A stretch of 64,000 bases of DNA, taken from a bacterium (GTDB lineage: Bacteria > Electryoneota > Electryoneia > Electryoneales > Electryoneaceae). The stretch lies in contig JAHLLH010000001.1 in NCBI GenBank assembly GCA_020444265.1, positions 496,001 to 560,000 on the forward strand, written 5' to 3'. The translations under genes were made by a program, and so were the position numbers. The notes beneath the pieces are model-generated. The model searched no databases. It was given only the letters and a program-made list of their open reading frames with translations, and had not been told where the DNA came from. This document shows positions 33,985-45,100 of the stretch, in pieces; the stretch's first letter is position 1; every line of letters starts with the position of its first letter.

Positions 33985-36398
33985 TGCTGCGCACTCCGCA
34001 GACGTACGTTATCCAATTCCTGAACGGATGCGATGACCTTCGTCATCGATTTATCGATTTCGCTATCCGTCAATGTCCGATCCGGTGCACGGAAGACTAA
34101 ACGGAACGCGAGACTGCGTTCACCCTTCGCGAGGGGCTTCCCCTCATAGAGATCAAAGAGTTCAACCTCTTCCAGCAAATCTCCGGCATGGGTTCGAATC
34201 CTCTCGAGAATCTGTTCAGCCTGGATGGACCCGGGGACCAGAAATGCGGCATCCCGTGTGCTCGCTGGATACCTCGAGAAGCTCTTGTACTTGCCAAGTA
34301 GTCCAGGCCGATTCAGATCACGCTCTTCAGACTGAACCCACCGCTCTAAATCGATTTCCCCGATATAGACCGGGACTTCGATGCCGAAAGAAGCTGCAAT
34401 CTTCGCTTGAAGTAACCCTGCAAATAGAACAGGCGAACCTGTAGAATCGCGCAGGGTTACGCCTGCTTCAAGATTGCTTGGGGTATCATAGGAAAAAGCA
34501 AGTGCATTGTCAAGCGAGAGTCCTTGTGCCAACCCTTCAAGCACCCCCTTAAGATCAGCAAGATCAAATGGGTTATCAGGCCGATCATAGCTGCCTGGTA
34601 CCGCAGGTCCAGTTATCACAAAGGCAGCGTGCAAACGCTGGCCCGATTCAACACCCAGCCACCCGGTACCGCCATTTTGCCCCACCTCGACAAAACGACA
34701 GTGGTCCATCCCTCTGTTCAGGTTATGCTCAACTACTCGCAACAAGGCCGGGATCATGCTGGCACGGTAGGCGTTCATGTCAGGGTTGATAGGCTTCAGG
34801 ATGCGATTGTATTTCAACTCACCCTTGAAAGCGTCCTGATCCACCGATGCAGTCATCCCGGAACAGACCGCCTCACGAAAGCCCATCGCAACCATTGTAT
34901 CCAACGCCGTATCAACTGCACGATCAATATCATTATCCGTTGAATTCAAAACGACGCGGGACTCTTCCGCCGTCGGGACAACATTATACCCGACGTGTCG
35001 AATTACCTCCTCGACCAGATCAATTTCACGTTCCAGATCATGTCGGAAAGTCGGAATACCAACTTCGAGCTCATCGTCTCCCTTGACCGTAACTGGCAAT
35101 TCCAGGGATTCGAATACTCGCTGAGCTTGATCACGTGTCACATCAACACCGAGAATCTGAATCGCTCGACTGGGCCTGAACGTGACCGAGGGGCGTGTTA
35201 TCGGGTGGGGGTACGCATCGACATGCCCCTTCAGGATTTCACCACCACCTAATTGCCGTATCAGTTCGGCGCATCGTGCAGCAGCGACAGGCGGCATGGA
35301 CGGGTCGGCGCCACGTTCAAAGCGACGAGACGCCTCAGTCGAAAGTCCTTGTTTCTTAGCCGTTTTTCGGACCGTGGGCGGATCGAAATAAGCTGCTTCG
35401 ACGAGAATATCGCGTGTCTCCTCGCCCACTTCCGTGTTGGCACCACCCATGACCCCACCAACACCGATGGCCTTTTCCGGGTCGGCAATCAGGATATCGT
35501 CAGGGCCGAATGTGCGATCCTTATCGTCAAGGGTGGTCAACTTTTCGTTCTTCTGACCCATCCGTACGATAATCTGACCATCCTTGACCAGGTGATAATC
35601 AAATGCGTGCAACGGGTGACCAAGTTCGAAGAGGACGTAATTCGTCACATCAACGATGTTGTTGATCGGCCGTTGCCCCAAAGCGTGCAAAAGGGACTTC
35701 ATCCAGAGCGGCGACGGTTCAACCCGCACACCTTCCACGACTCGCGCGACGTAACGAGGAGCGAATTCGGGCGACTCAATGTCAACACGAACTTTGTCAG
35801 CTGCTAAACGTTCTACCTCGACAATGTCTTTCGAAGGGTAGCGAAGCGGCCTTTTAAAATGCGCAGCAAGCTCCCGTGCGATCCCCAGGTGCGATAGTGC
35901 GTCCGGACGATTTACCGTAATCTCAAAGTCAAGGATCGCATCCTCGATCTCAAGTTCGCTACTCAGCAACGAACCTATTTGATAGGAATCGGGTAGCTCA
36001 AGAATCCCCTTACCCTCATCGCTGATGTTCATCTCGCGTTCAGATAAGATCATTCCGTGCGACATCTCACCACGAAGTTTCCGTGGTTCAATGGTTATGT
36101 CGCCGATTTTAACGCCGGGTTTCGCAACTGCAACCGTTAATCCCTCTCGACAATTCGGTGCACCACATACAATCGAAAGGGTTTCGATGCCAACATCGAC
36201 CTTCGTCAAGGCAAGACGATCCGCATTGGGATGGGGCTTTGATTCAAGCACCTTCCCTACCACCACCCCATCAATGTGTCGTGTTACCCTTTCAATCCCT
36301 TCGCATTCAAAGGCGAGGTGAGTAACGATATCCGCAATCTGTTCAGGCGTTTCGTCGATATCCACAAAGTTTTTGAGCCAGTTCATTGAGATTTTCAT
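33981..36398 (-). CDS. pheT: Phenylalanine-tRNA ligase beta subunit
   Basis: 805 aa, full length. N-terminal tRNA-binding domain (VVVGKVLESKPHPNADRLALTKVDVG, GAPNCREG), B3/B4 editing module (~210-400, including DVTNYVLFELGHPLHAFD), B5 domain (~405-480) and a C-terminal ferredoxin-like anticodon-binding domain (KYKSFSRYPASTRDAAFLVP). The editing site hydrolyses mischarged Tyr-tRNA. It overlaps pheS by 4 bp and the next coiled-coil gene by 4 bp. Confidence 0.97.
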   Translation of the reverse strand: MKISMNWLKNFVDIDETPEQIADIVTHLAFECEGIERVTRHIDGVVVGKVLESKPHPNADRLALTKVDVGIETLSIVCGAPNCREGLTVAVAKPGVKIGDITIEPRKLRGEMSHGMILSEREMNISDEGKGILELPDSYQIGSLLSSELEIEDAILDFEITVNRPDALSHLGIARELAAHFKRPLRYPSKDIVEVERLAADKVRVDIESPEFAPRYVARVVEGVRVEPSPLWMKSLLHALGQRPINNIVDVTNYVLFELGHPLHAFDYHLVKDGQIIVRMGQKNEKLTTLDDKDRTFGPDDILIADPEKAIGVGGVMGGANTEVGEETRDILVEAAYFDPPTVRKTAKKQGLSTEASRRFERGADPSMPPVAAARCAELIRQLGGGEILKGHVDAYPHPITRPSVTFRPSRAIQILGVDVTRDQAQRVFESLELPVTVKGDDELEVGIPTFRHDLEREIDLVEEVIRHVGYNVVPTAEESRVVLNSTDNDIDRAVDTALDTMVAMGFREAVCSGMTASVDQDAFKGELKYNRILKPINPDMNAYRASMIPALLRVVEHNLNRGMDHCRFVEVGQNGGTGWLGVESGQRLHAAFVITGPAVPGSYDRPDNPFDLADLKGVLEGLAQGLSLDNALAFSYDTPSNLEAGVTLRDSTGSPVLFAGLLQAKIAASFGIEVPVYIGEIDLERWVQSEERDLNRPGLLGKYKSFSRYPASTRDAAFLVPGSIQAEQILERIRTHAGDLLEEVELFDLYEGKPLAKGERSLAFRLVFRAPDRTLTDSEIDKSMTKVIASVQELDNVRLRSAQQ

Positions 36399-37426
36399 CG
36401 ACGGCCTCCGAACTGCGCCAGGAAGCGCTCGTCGTTCTCGTAGAACAGGCGAATATCATCCACATCATAGAGCAACAATGCCAACCTCTCGATTCCCAGG
36501 CCAAATGCCCAGCCAGTATACACTTCAGGGTCAATTCCGACGGTACGGAAGACATTCGGGTCTACCATCCCCGAACCACCCATCTCAATCCACCCGGACT
36601 GCTTGCAGACTCGACATCCTTTCCCGCCACAAAACGCACAGCTGACATCTACTTCGGCACTGGGCTCGGTGAAAGGAAAAAAGTGCGGACGAAAGCGTGT
36701 CTTAACGCTGCTGCCAAAAATGTGACGGTAAAAGGCGAGGACTGTACCCTTCAAATCTGCAAAGGTGACACCCTTGTCGACATACAATCCTTCAACCTGT
36801 GTAAACATGGCAGAATGGGTCGCATCAGGCTTGTCATTTCGAAATACACGCCCTGGACCTACGATTCGAATGGGGGGTTGCTGGGCCTGCATGGTTCGAA
36901 TTTGGATCGGGCTGGTTTCGGTGCGAAGCAACCACCCGTCACGATCTTCGAGATACAACGTGTCCGATGCATCTCGTGATGGATGCCAATCCGGGGTATT
37001 CAGCGCATCGAAATTATGCCAGATATCTTCGACCTCAGGGCCACGGGCAACCGTAAAGCCCATCTTCTGAAACACTCGACGTACTTCGCGTTCCATCAGG
37101 GTCAACGGGTGATATGACCCATGAAAGGGGCGACGAGCTGGTAGAGTTGGATCAAATCCACTCTCCCCGTTACTTTTCTTGAACCCAGCTTCGATCGACT
37201 CAACCTTCTCGGTTGCATCGTTCTTCAGGCGATTCAGCTCTTTTCCGAATACCCCTTTCACTTCCGGGGGCAGTTCGGCAATCAGCTTGAAAAGGGAAGC
37301 GATCAGCCCTTTTCGCCCGAGGTACTTCACGCGGACAGCTTCGAGCTGATCGATATCGGTGACATTGTCTGCCTCCTTCATGAAGGCGTCCCTATGTGCC
37401 TGGAGTTCCTGCAGTTTTTCGTGCAT
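36395..37426 (-). CDS. pheS: Phenylalanine-tRNA ligase alpha subunit
   Basis: 343 aa. N-terminal coiled coil (~1-85), then the class II catalytic core: motif 2-type RVFRNDKPDATHSAMFTQVEGL and motif 3-type GWAFGLGIERLALLLY. It carries a CAFCGGKGCRVC cluster (four Cys, zinc-finger-like), present in a subset of bacterial PheS. It forms the alpha2-beta2 enzyme with PheT. First gene of the unit; ATG with only a weak ribosome site. The 286-bp gap upstream (37427-37712) shows no obvious leader peptide. Confidence 0.97.
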   Translation of the reverse strand: MHEKLQELQAHRDAFMKEADNVTDIDQLEAVRVKYLGRKGLIASLFKLIAELPPEVKGVFGKELNRLKNDATEKVESIEAGFKKSNGESGFDPTLPARRPFHGSYHPLTLMEREVRRVFQKMGFTVARGPEVEDIWHNFDALNTPDWHPSRDASDTLYLEDRDGWLLRTETSPIQIRTMQAQQPPIRIVGPGRVFRNDKPDATHSAMFTQVEGLYVDKGVTFADLKGTVLAFYRHIFGSSVKTRFRPHFFPFTEPSAEVDVSCAFCGGKGCRVCKQSGWIEMGGSGMVDPNVFRTVGIDPEVYTGWAFGLGIERLALLLYDVDDIRLFYENDERFLAQFGGRR

Positions 37427-37712
37427 GTCAGATCCAGATTTCTGGTAGTCACGCGCAATCCTGAGAACAGGTCGCGCTCTTTCCTGATACAGCCGTCAAA
37501 GATAGGAAAAATTGGGATGGAATGTGGGCTCCACGTGCGATCTCTATTACCCATTTCGAGTCTTTATCAAGATTCAAAACTGCTTTTATAGAGCTGGATG
37601 CCGCTGACCTCTCGAATCTCTTGCTCCCAACAGGCCAATCTTGTAGCTTTACCGCGACAAAAATAGTCCCCATTTATGGGGAGACGACATACGTTTCAGG
37701 AGGCCCTGGGAA

Positions 37713-38621
37713 ATGGCCAAACGTGACTTTCTCCAGATTACAGATTTCAGCACCGACGAGCTGAACAAGCTTTTCGACCTCGCGGTCGAAGTTAAAAAGT
37801 TGACCAAAGATGGCAATTCCCCAACTCCGCTAAGCGGAAAATCTTTCGCCTGCATCTTTCATAAGCCGAGTCTGCGGACACGGATAAGCTTCGAGGTGGG
37901 CATCTCCCAGCTTGGCGGCAACAGTCTTTACATTACAGACAAAGAAATCGAACTCGGGAAACGTGAGAGCATCGAGGATGTCGCACGTGTCTTGAGTCGG
38001 TATGTGGACGGGATCATCATCCGCACCTTTAGCCACGAGAATGTCGAGAAACTGGCCGAATGGTCGACCGTACCGGTGATCAACGCGCTGACCGATTTCA
38101 CCCACCCATGTCAGGTGATCAGCGACCTATTGACCATCAAAGAACACTTGGGCACTTGGGAAGGCAAGACAATCACCTACCTGGGTGATGGCAACAACAT
38201 GGCGCGTTCCTGGATCAATGCAGCGCGTCGCCTGAACTTCGATCTCCGCATCGGCACTGTCAAGGAAACCCATCCGGGTGAGTTGGTGAACATCGCGACC
38301 TCTGAAGGCGCCAAGGTCGAAGTGATGTACGATCCGGTCGAGGCAGTTACCGGCGCACACGTCGTCTACACCGATGTCTGGGCCAGCATGGGCGAGAAGG
38401 ACAAAGCCGGCGAAAAAGGAAATCTGCTCGAGAAATTCCAGATCAACGATGACTTGATGAAAAACGCCGATCCGGGCGCGATTGTCATGCACTGCCTGCC
38501 TGCCGAACGGGGTCGTGAGATTACAGACACCGTGATTGATGGTCCGCAGTCGGTCGTCTTCGATGAGGCAGAAAATCGCCTGCATGCACAGAAGGCGATA
38601 TTGATTACCCTCGCTGGTTAA
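37713..38621 (+). CDS. argF: Ornithine carbamoyltransferase
   Basis: 302 aa, normal length. Carbamoyl-phosphate loop FHKPSLRTRISFEVGISQLGG, ALTDFTHPCQVISDLLTI (HPCQ) and MHCLPAERGREITDTVIDG (HCLP), the latter being specific to ornithine carbamoyltransferase rather than aspartate carbamoyltransferase. It makes citrulline for arginine synthesis. CAGGAGG lies just upstream of the ATG. An inverted repeat (TCCCCA/TGGGGA, 37667-37682) lies ~30 bp upstream of the ATG and may be an operator, though it is not an ARG box. A terminator follows. Confidence 0.94.
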   Translation: MAKRDFLQITDFSTDELNKLFDLAVEVKKLTKDGNSPTPLSGKSFACIFHKPSLRTRISFEVGISQLGGNSLYITDKEIELGKRESIEDVARVLSRYVDGIIIRTFSHENVEKLAEWSTVPVINALTDFTHPCQVISDLLTIKEHLGTWEGKTITYLGDGNNMARSWINAARRLNFDLRIGTVKETHPGELVNIATSEGAKVEVMYDPVEAVTGAHVVYTDVWASMGEKDKAGEKGNLLEKFQINDDLMKNADPGAIVMHCLPAERGREITDTVIDGPQSVVFDEAENRLHAQKAILITLAG

Positions 38622-38644
38622 GCGGATACCCCTTTTCCACTTCC

Positions 38645-38673
38645 ACAGGCCCTGATTTCAGGGCCTGTTTCTC
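38645..38673 (+). terminator. Intrinsic terminator of argF
   Basis: ACAGGCCCTG (38645-38654), loop ATTT, CAGGGCCTGT (38659-38668), then TTTCTCT. Confidence 0.85.
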
Positions 38674-38746
38674 TCCAGTCGGTTGCTGATCCTCGATCGG
38701 TCAAGCATATTACAGCCGACGAGAACGTTTGGAAGGTTTGTCTTGT

Positions 38747-39997
38747 ATGCAGCTTGATGCCCCAATTGCGCCAGTTCGACCGGTGGAAACGGTTCCAGTG
38801 ACTCACGAAGGGACGGAATACATCGTCCTGCGTGACCCGCAGGGATTCTCCGAGTCCATGATAGCAATCTCACCAGAAGCAATGCCTATCCTCGCCATGT
38901 TTGATGGATCAAAAAACGCGAAGGATATTGTCGAGGAAATAGAAGTAACAGCTGGTGCGGCAATTGATCCAGAACAGGTAGCTTCCATGGCTCAGGTTCT
39001 GGATAAAGCTTATTTGTTGCAAAATCATAACTTTCTCGAGCATCGACTCCGAGTCGAAGAGGAATTTAATGACCGGGAGATTCGCGAGGCGGCCCTTGCT
39101 GGCGGTGGCTATCCAGACGACCCGGATAAACTGAGAGAGTTCCTCGATCATCTTCTTCGTTCACCTTTGCCTGATGACTTCGAGCCTGAACCACTTTTGC
39201 AAGATCGTCCCCTTCGAGGGTTGCTCCTCCCCCACATCGATTTCCATCGTGGTGGGCAGACCTACGGACGTGCTTATAAAGCAGTCCTGAACCTCCTTTC
39301 CGAACTTGAAGAAGGACCACTGCTGGTCGGCATCATTGGAGTCGCACACCAGGGTGCCCAATCTCCACTCGTCGTCTGTTCAAAGGATTTCGACACACCT
39401 CTTGGACCGCTACATGTGAACAAATCTGCCATTGATTTGCTTCGTTCAAGATTTGGAGAAGCGCCGTTTCGAGAGCAATGGGTGCACAAGTCGGAACATT
39501 CGGTCGAACTGCAGGCTGTATGGATCAAGCATTTGATGGCAGACCGTGAGGTAACCATTCTACCCATGCTTGCAGGCATGTTAGACGGTCCAGTTCCTTC
39601 AGGGAATGGGATAGTTTCAACCGCAAGGCAGTTGCTTGACACTCTTAAAGAGATCGAGGAAAAGCATCCTGGCCCGGTCCTTTGGATCGCCAGCGTTGAT
39701 TTTTCTCATGTCGGTCCTCAGTTCGGAGATCCAGAAGTCATTCACGAAAAGCAGATTAAAGCGGTACTGGAACGCGATATGGAAGCATTGAGCTCAGTAC
39801 GCGAGGTTGATGGTGTTGGCTGGTGGGATGCGCTGATGCAGGAAGATAATCGATATCGAGTTTGCGGAATCAACGCAACCTACCTGTTGCTGGAGTTATT
39901 GAAAGAATCGAATGTCGCCATTTTAGATTATGACAAAGCATTGGCCGAGGATCGGCATCTGATGGTAACCTACGCTGCTGCAATCTTCCAGGCTTGA
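38747..39997 (+). CDS. MEMO1-family (AmmeMemoRadiSam B) protein with N-terminal PqqD/RRE-like extension
   Basis: 416 aa from ATG 38747, GGAAGG ten bases upstream. Residues ~150-416 are a MEMO1 domain: LLLPHIDFHRGGQTY, GVAHQG, HKSEHSVELQAVWI, SVDFSHVGPQFGD and VCGINAT, matching the conserved His/Asp/Cys sites. The first ~90 residues (YIVLRDPQGFSESMIAISPEAMPILAMFDG then a helical VEEIEVTAGAAIDPEQVASMAQVLDKAYLL) look like a winged-helix PqqD-like, RiPP-recognition-type domain, which is not part of ordinary MEMO proteins. AmmeMemoRadiSam B proteins work with an AMMECR1 domain and a radical SAM enzyme; neither is in this window. Function therefore open. Confidence 0.8.
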   Translation: MQLDAPIAPVRPVETVPVTHEGTEYIVLRDPQGFSESMIAISPEAMPILAMFDGSKNAKDIVEEIEVTAGAAIDPEQVASMAQVLDKAYLLQNHNFLEHRLRVEEEFNDREIREAALAGGGYPDDPDKLREFLDHLLRSPLPDDFEPEPLLQDRPLRGLLLPHIDFHRGGQTYGRAYKAVLNLLSELEEGPLLVGIIGVAHQGAQSPLVVCSKDFDTPLGPLHVNKSAIDLLRSRFGEAPFREQWVHKSEHSVELQAVWIKHLMADREVTILPMLAGMLDGPVPSGNGIVSTARQLLDTLKEIEEKHPGPVLWIASVDFSHVGPQFGDPEVIHEKQIKAVLERDMEALSSVREVDGVGWWDALMQEDNRYRVCGINATYLLLELLKESNVAILDYDKALAEDRHLMVTYAAAIFQA

Positions 39998-40105
39998 AAA
40001 TGATGTCTCCCCTTCCGGCTTTTGAAATCCTCGCATTTTGATGAACTGCAATTTCCGTTCGTAGTTTGCAGGTTCTGCACAGTTATTCAACAAGAGTGTG
40101 ATTTG

Positions 40106-42070
40106 ATGAAACCCCACAGTTCTTCGCATGATCCTGAACGCAAGTCCATCCCCTGGCGCGATTGGAGCGAAGCTGCCTTTGCCGCTGCTCAACGATCTAA
40201 ACGCCCCATTCTCCTGTATCTCGTTACCCAGTGGGGACATGCGATCCATGTATATGATAGGTCCGTCCTATCCGATCCTGGTGTCATCGATCAGATCAAC
40301 GAGAACTTTGTTCCTATCCGTGTTGACTCCATTCGCCGGCCTGACGTTTTTGAGCGGTACAATCAGGGTGGTTGGCCTTCGATTTGCATTCTCACTCCTG
40401 ATGGAGTGTTGCTTCACGGACGCACAGGGGGCACTCGGGACATCCTGTTGGAAACCCTCAAGCAGGTCAAAGAGTATTTCACTGAGAATTTTGACGCTAT
40501 TGAGGCTGCGGTAAAGGAGCAAGGCGAGCTTGCCCTACCGACGATGCGAAACCTGCCTGAAGGTGAGGGCGGCAGCATCTCGTTAGATTCGATCCGGCAA
40601 GATGCCCTGGCTTACTACGATACTCGATATCATGGGTTCGGGAGAGCGCCCAAGTTTGCGATGCCAGACCTCCTCTTCTTCCTGCTTGAGGATCCGAGTG
40701 AAGAACTGCGTCGATTAGCATTTGTGACTCTCGAAACCCTACGGGTCAGTCCAATGCACGATCAGCTTGGTGGCGGATTCCATCGTTCTTGTGAGGATGA
40801 AGCCTGGCGCTTCCCGACCTTTGAAAAATTGTTCTCTGACAACATTGCCATTCTAGAGTGCTATCTCGAGGCCTACCGACAGACTCGGGATGAACGCTTT
40901 TCAACTGTTGCCATGCGTTTAATGGGCTATATCGAAGATGCACTTGGTGATGAAAGCGGTCTCTTTTATAACGCTCAGGATTCCGATCCGGAACCCGGTA
41001 ATCGCAATGGTTTTTATGGATGGACTGCGGACGAGATCAAAGAAGCAGTTGATGACGAGAACGCTGCAGCAGTGGCCATCGCCTATTATGGCATCGGTCC
41101 TGAATCGAAGCTCCCGGGTGTGGACGGAAGATCCGCGCTTGAAGAGAGAGTGCCTGTAAGCCAGCTCGCGTTGAGGTTTGATGCCGAGGCTGAGCAGATC
41201 GAATCCTTGCTCGAAAAGGCGAAGCTCGCGATCCAGAAAGTTCGGGCCGCTCGAAAGGATCCTGGCGTAGATGATGGCATGCTCCTGTCCGACCAGGGAC
41301 GAGCGATGGGTGCGCTGGCGCTCGCAGGTATTCTGCTTGGAAAGCCTCGATTCATGCAACGTGCGTTCGAAATTGGAGATCTGATCTGGAGTCGCGCCCA
41401 CCTTGAGACGGGTTGTGTGCCGCGTGAGTTTGGGAGTACCGATGAATCGATCTATTTGATCGATCAGGTCGATGTGATGCTTGGTTACCTCGACCTGTAT
41501 CGAGTTTCAGGTCGTTCAAATGATCTCGTCCGCGCGGTGACTCTGGCTGAAGAAACATGGGAGTTGCTAGGTGACCCTGAGGGTGGTGGCTGCCTGGATC
41601 ACCTTCAAAGGGAGACAGAGTTGGGGGCAGTGCGGTATCCTTATACCCCATTTGAACCGAACAGCAGGCTCCTTCTTGCAACCCTGCTGATCTCAGCGTA
41701 CACTCAGGATTCTAATTGGCACCAGCGGGCTTTACAGCTGAAGGATGGTCTTGAGACAATGCGTCCAGCGCATCGTTTGAGGGACGCTTCCTATGGACGC
41801 GCCTTACGCCGTGTAATTACTACACCACCCATGGTAGACCTGATTACCGGTGATGGTGTCGGCGAAATGCGTAAACGTCTTTTGGAAGAAGCACCAATCG
41901 GAACGTTGATCCGTGCGTTTGATCCAGACCAACGTACCCCATGGACCCCGCTGGAGCGTTACCCCAGCAATGGGGCGAATGCCCGAGCCGTGGTCTATGC
42001 CGGGGAAACCAGCTTCGAGCCGACACACGATATTGAATTGGCTTTGTTACATTTGAACGAACTTACATAA
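40106..42070 (+). CDS. YyaL/SPATA20-like protein without the CxxC motif
   Basis: 654 aa from ATG 40106; a TTG at 40022 in the same frame is less likely. Layout of the DUF255 family: N-terminal thioredoxin-like domain (~10-130) and a C-terminal (alpha/alpha)6 region (~170-620, with GFGRAPKFAMPDLLFFLL, QLGGGFHRSCEDEAWRFPTFEKLFSDN and GLFYNAQDSD). Ordinary members carry CHWCHVM in the thioredoxin part; here the segment reads TQWGHAIHVYDRSV, so both Cys are lost and redox chemistry is unlikely. The C-terminal part resembles AGE/N-acylglucosamine epimerase-type barrels. It follows the MEMO gene by 108 bp. Confidence 0.8.
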   Translation: MKPHSSSHDPERKSIPWRDWSEAAFAAAQRSKRPILLYLVTQWGHAIHVYDRSVLSDPGVIDQINENFVPIRVDSIRRPDVFERYNQGGWPSICILTPDGVLLHGRTGGTRDILLETLKQVKEYFTENFDAIEAAVKEQGELALPTMRNLPEGEGGSISLDSIRQDALAYYDTRYHGFGRAPKFAMPDLLFFLLEDPSEELRRLAFVTLETLRVSPMHDQLGGGFHRSCEDEAWRFPTFEKLFSDNIAILECYLEAYRQTRDERFSTVAMRLMGYIEDALGDESGLFYNAQDSDPEPGNRNGFYGWTADEIKEAVDDENAAAVAIAYYGIGPESKLPGVDGRSALEERVPVSQLALRFDAEAEQIESLLEKAKLAIQKVRAARKDPGVDDGMLLSDQGRAMGALALAGILLGKPRFMQRAFEIGDLIWSRAHLETGCVPREFGSTDESIYLIDQVDVMLGYLDLYRVSGRSNDLVRAVTLAEETWELLGDPEGGGCLDHLQRETELGAVRYPYTPFEPNSRLLLATLLISAYTQDSNWHQRALQLKDGLETMRPAHRLRDASYGRALRRVITTPPMVDLITGDGVGEMRKRLLEEAPIGTLIRAFDPDQRTPWTPLERYPSNGANARAVVYAGETSFEPTHDIELALLHLNELT

Positions 42071-42119
42071 CGGCCCCTTTAGGGCATGCATCATCGCACC
42101 GTTTCGACTGAGGAGGGAC

Positions 42120-45100
42120 ATGTTCATGACCGGCACGCTACGGTTCATGCTGATTTTCGCACTTCTGCTGGTCGCATTCCTGCCGATCACAGCAGTAGCT
42201 GAGTTTCGCCAATGGGAGAATAGTGCCCTAAGCGATTATGACGGTTTGCCGCTTCGACAGGGATACCACATCGAATGGTTCCGGAGCTCTTCCACGGATT
42301 CCGAAGGTAACATGTGTGTTGTCTGGTCGGACACCCGACTTGGAGATCGTGACATCTGGGCACAATTGATCGGCCCCGATGGCACTCACCTCTGGGAAGA
42401 GGGCGGCGTCCTCGTGGTGCAGGAGTATTCCCGCCAGGAAGATCCAAACGTCACTTCCGATAACAATGGAAACTGGGTGATTACCTGGGTGGATTACCGA
42501 GATGACATCCTTGTTGAAGAGAAGGGTGATATCTACGCCCAGAAGTTGAATGGTGATGGTGAACGCCAGTGGCAGGACAGCGGTGTTCCCCTCCGAGTGG
42601 TAGAAGAACCCCAGCTTTGGGTCCAGGGTTTCCCCGACGGTAACGGTGGGGTGGTCACCATCTGGGTAGGTGGTCCTGATGGACAAGCCAACCTCTTTGG
42701 ACAGCGCATTGATGCTGACGGGAACATCCTGTGGGATGAGAACGGTATCGTCCTCGCTGGTGGAGACGGCAACCAGGGCACATTGGGTGGTTCAGACTAT
42801 ACGGCAGACACCGACGACGCGGGTGGCATGGTTTACGGCTGGCGCGACTTCACCAACCCTTCGGACCCCAACATTCGGATGAATCGGGTTGATGGTAGTG
42901 GCAATCTGCTGTGGGGGACCGATTTTACCGGTGTTCCAGTCTGCATGAATACCTCACTTCAATCGCGAGTACGTCTGGCTCCAGATGGTGAAGGCGGAGC
43001 ATTCCTCGTCTGGGAAGACTCACGCAACATTGATGAAAGCGGCATTGACCTGTATGGTCAGCACGTTGATGCGGATGGCAACTTTTCCTGGACTGTGGAT
43101 GGTGTACCCGTCGCTCAGTTCGCTGATCTTCAGACCGGACCCCGCATTGTAAACTCTGGCGTTGGGGAAGCCGTCTTTATCTGGGAAGATTTCCGTTCAA
43201 ATCCAGAATTCACTGATCTCTACACACAACGCATCTCCGATGACGATGGTTCCCCCATGTTCCATTGGGGTCCTGAAGGTGAAGAGCTTGGTGGCATGCT
43301 GCTCGCAAATGGCGAACTGAACCAGACTGATGCTCGTTTGACCGGTGATGGGCTGGGTGGTGCGGTTTACGCCTGGATCGACGAACGAAACGGTGCCAGC
43401 CCGAACAATGATCTTTACGCACAGCATGTTTCAGCTGCGGGTGAACGCCTGTGGGGCGAGGATGATAACGGTATAGTTGTCTGCGACGCGTTCAACCAGC
43501 AGAACGGCAGTCTCGTTCGTGTCCTCGATGAGAATAATATTGCCATCATCTGGTTTGATTATCGCAAGGGTAGCCCTGGTCTCTACTTCCAGCGCTTCGA
43601 TTTTACCGGCTTGGAACTTCAGCCTCATAACGGTGAAGAAATCGTCTACGGTATTGATGCCGATGCCACCCGCCCGCGCATCATTGATGGCGGTGATGAC
43701 CATGTCTTGTTAGCCTGGTCCGATGGTCGCTTCACCAACTTGGGTACCTATGCTTTTGCGCAGAAAATTGATCGCGCCGAGGGTACTCCGATCTGGGGTC
43801 AAAATGGTGTTTCGATGACACCAGGATTCCCTTACAGCGAAGCAGACACCATGTCAGTCCTGTTTGAAGGTCTTGCCTTCGCGCGTGACGGACAGGGTGG
43901 TTTGATCGGAGTTTGGAGCGATACACGCTTCGGTAGCAACCCCTTCCTCTTTGCTCAGCGGCTCAATAGCGATGGCGAGCCGATGTGGGGTGATCGCGGC
44001 ACGACCGTGGCTTACGCAGAAGGTATCACCACCCGCGACCAGGGTCAGGCTCAAATCCTTCCGCTTGATGATGGGGGGGCGTTCATCGCGTTCATCGAGT
44101 TTGCTGCATCCTTCAAACAGCGTATCAAAATTCAGCGTCTAAATGCCAATGGTGAGCCGCAGTATTTTGATGGCGAAAACCCCGGCATTTTCCTCACGAC
44201 GGACGAAGTCGATGACTTCATCCAGTCGCTGAATCGTTTTGACGATGGTTCGATATTGCTCGTCTATCGTCCGAGTGATTTCTTCTCGGGTATTGATGAC
44301 CTATACGCCATGCGTCTTTCTGTCGATGGTGAGTTGTTGTGGGATGAACCAGTACCAATTTGCACAGAACCCGGTCTGCAGTACAATGCGGTTACCACTC
44401 AGGTGGATGGCGGCATTGTGATCGCCTGGGAAGATCAGCGTCGTGGTTCCCCCATTTGGGACATCTATGCCCAAATCATCCATCCCGATGGGTCGATCGC
44501 CTGGGCAGAAAATGGCGCTGTGATCTCTGCGGAAGAGAACGAGCAGACCAACGTTACGGTTGCCAGCAGCTCTCCAGATGCAACCGATTTCTGGATCTCG
44601 TATCGTGATGCCAGCGATGGTGAAAAGAACGACATCATCCTTTCCTACTACGATCTCGATGCGAACCTCGAGCACAGCGCTCGAATCGGACTCAACGATC
44701 ACTCCCAGTCCCACCCCACTCTCCAGCTGGATCATGATGGTGGTGTCTTTATCGCCTGGGAAGAGGAAGATCGGGCAACCTATCCAGACCTGATGTTCTC
44801 GCACCTTAATGCAGATGGTCAGCTCTATCACCCCGATTATTTTGGCGAGGGTGAAGTCCTGACGTCAGCATACCACCGGCAGAGCGACATCAACATGACC
44901 AGTGACAACGATGAAGGCTTCATCGCGGTCTGGTCAGATGCGCGTTCAACGGGTAAGGAGCCACTTGTGAACCTCTACATGCAGCGTATTAGTGACTTTG
45001 AAGGCGCTGTAGGAGAGCAATCCGGAACCCAGCCCTCAAGCTGGTCGCTGAGTCCTGCATATCCGAACCCGTTCAACCCGAGCACTACCATTCGTTACAA

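Noticed and set aside
37427-37712. Leader or T-box for pheST
   Set aside because: No T-box consensus, no Phe-rich leader peptide and no terminator/antiterminator pair is visible upstream of pheS.
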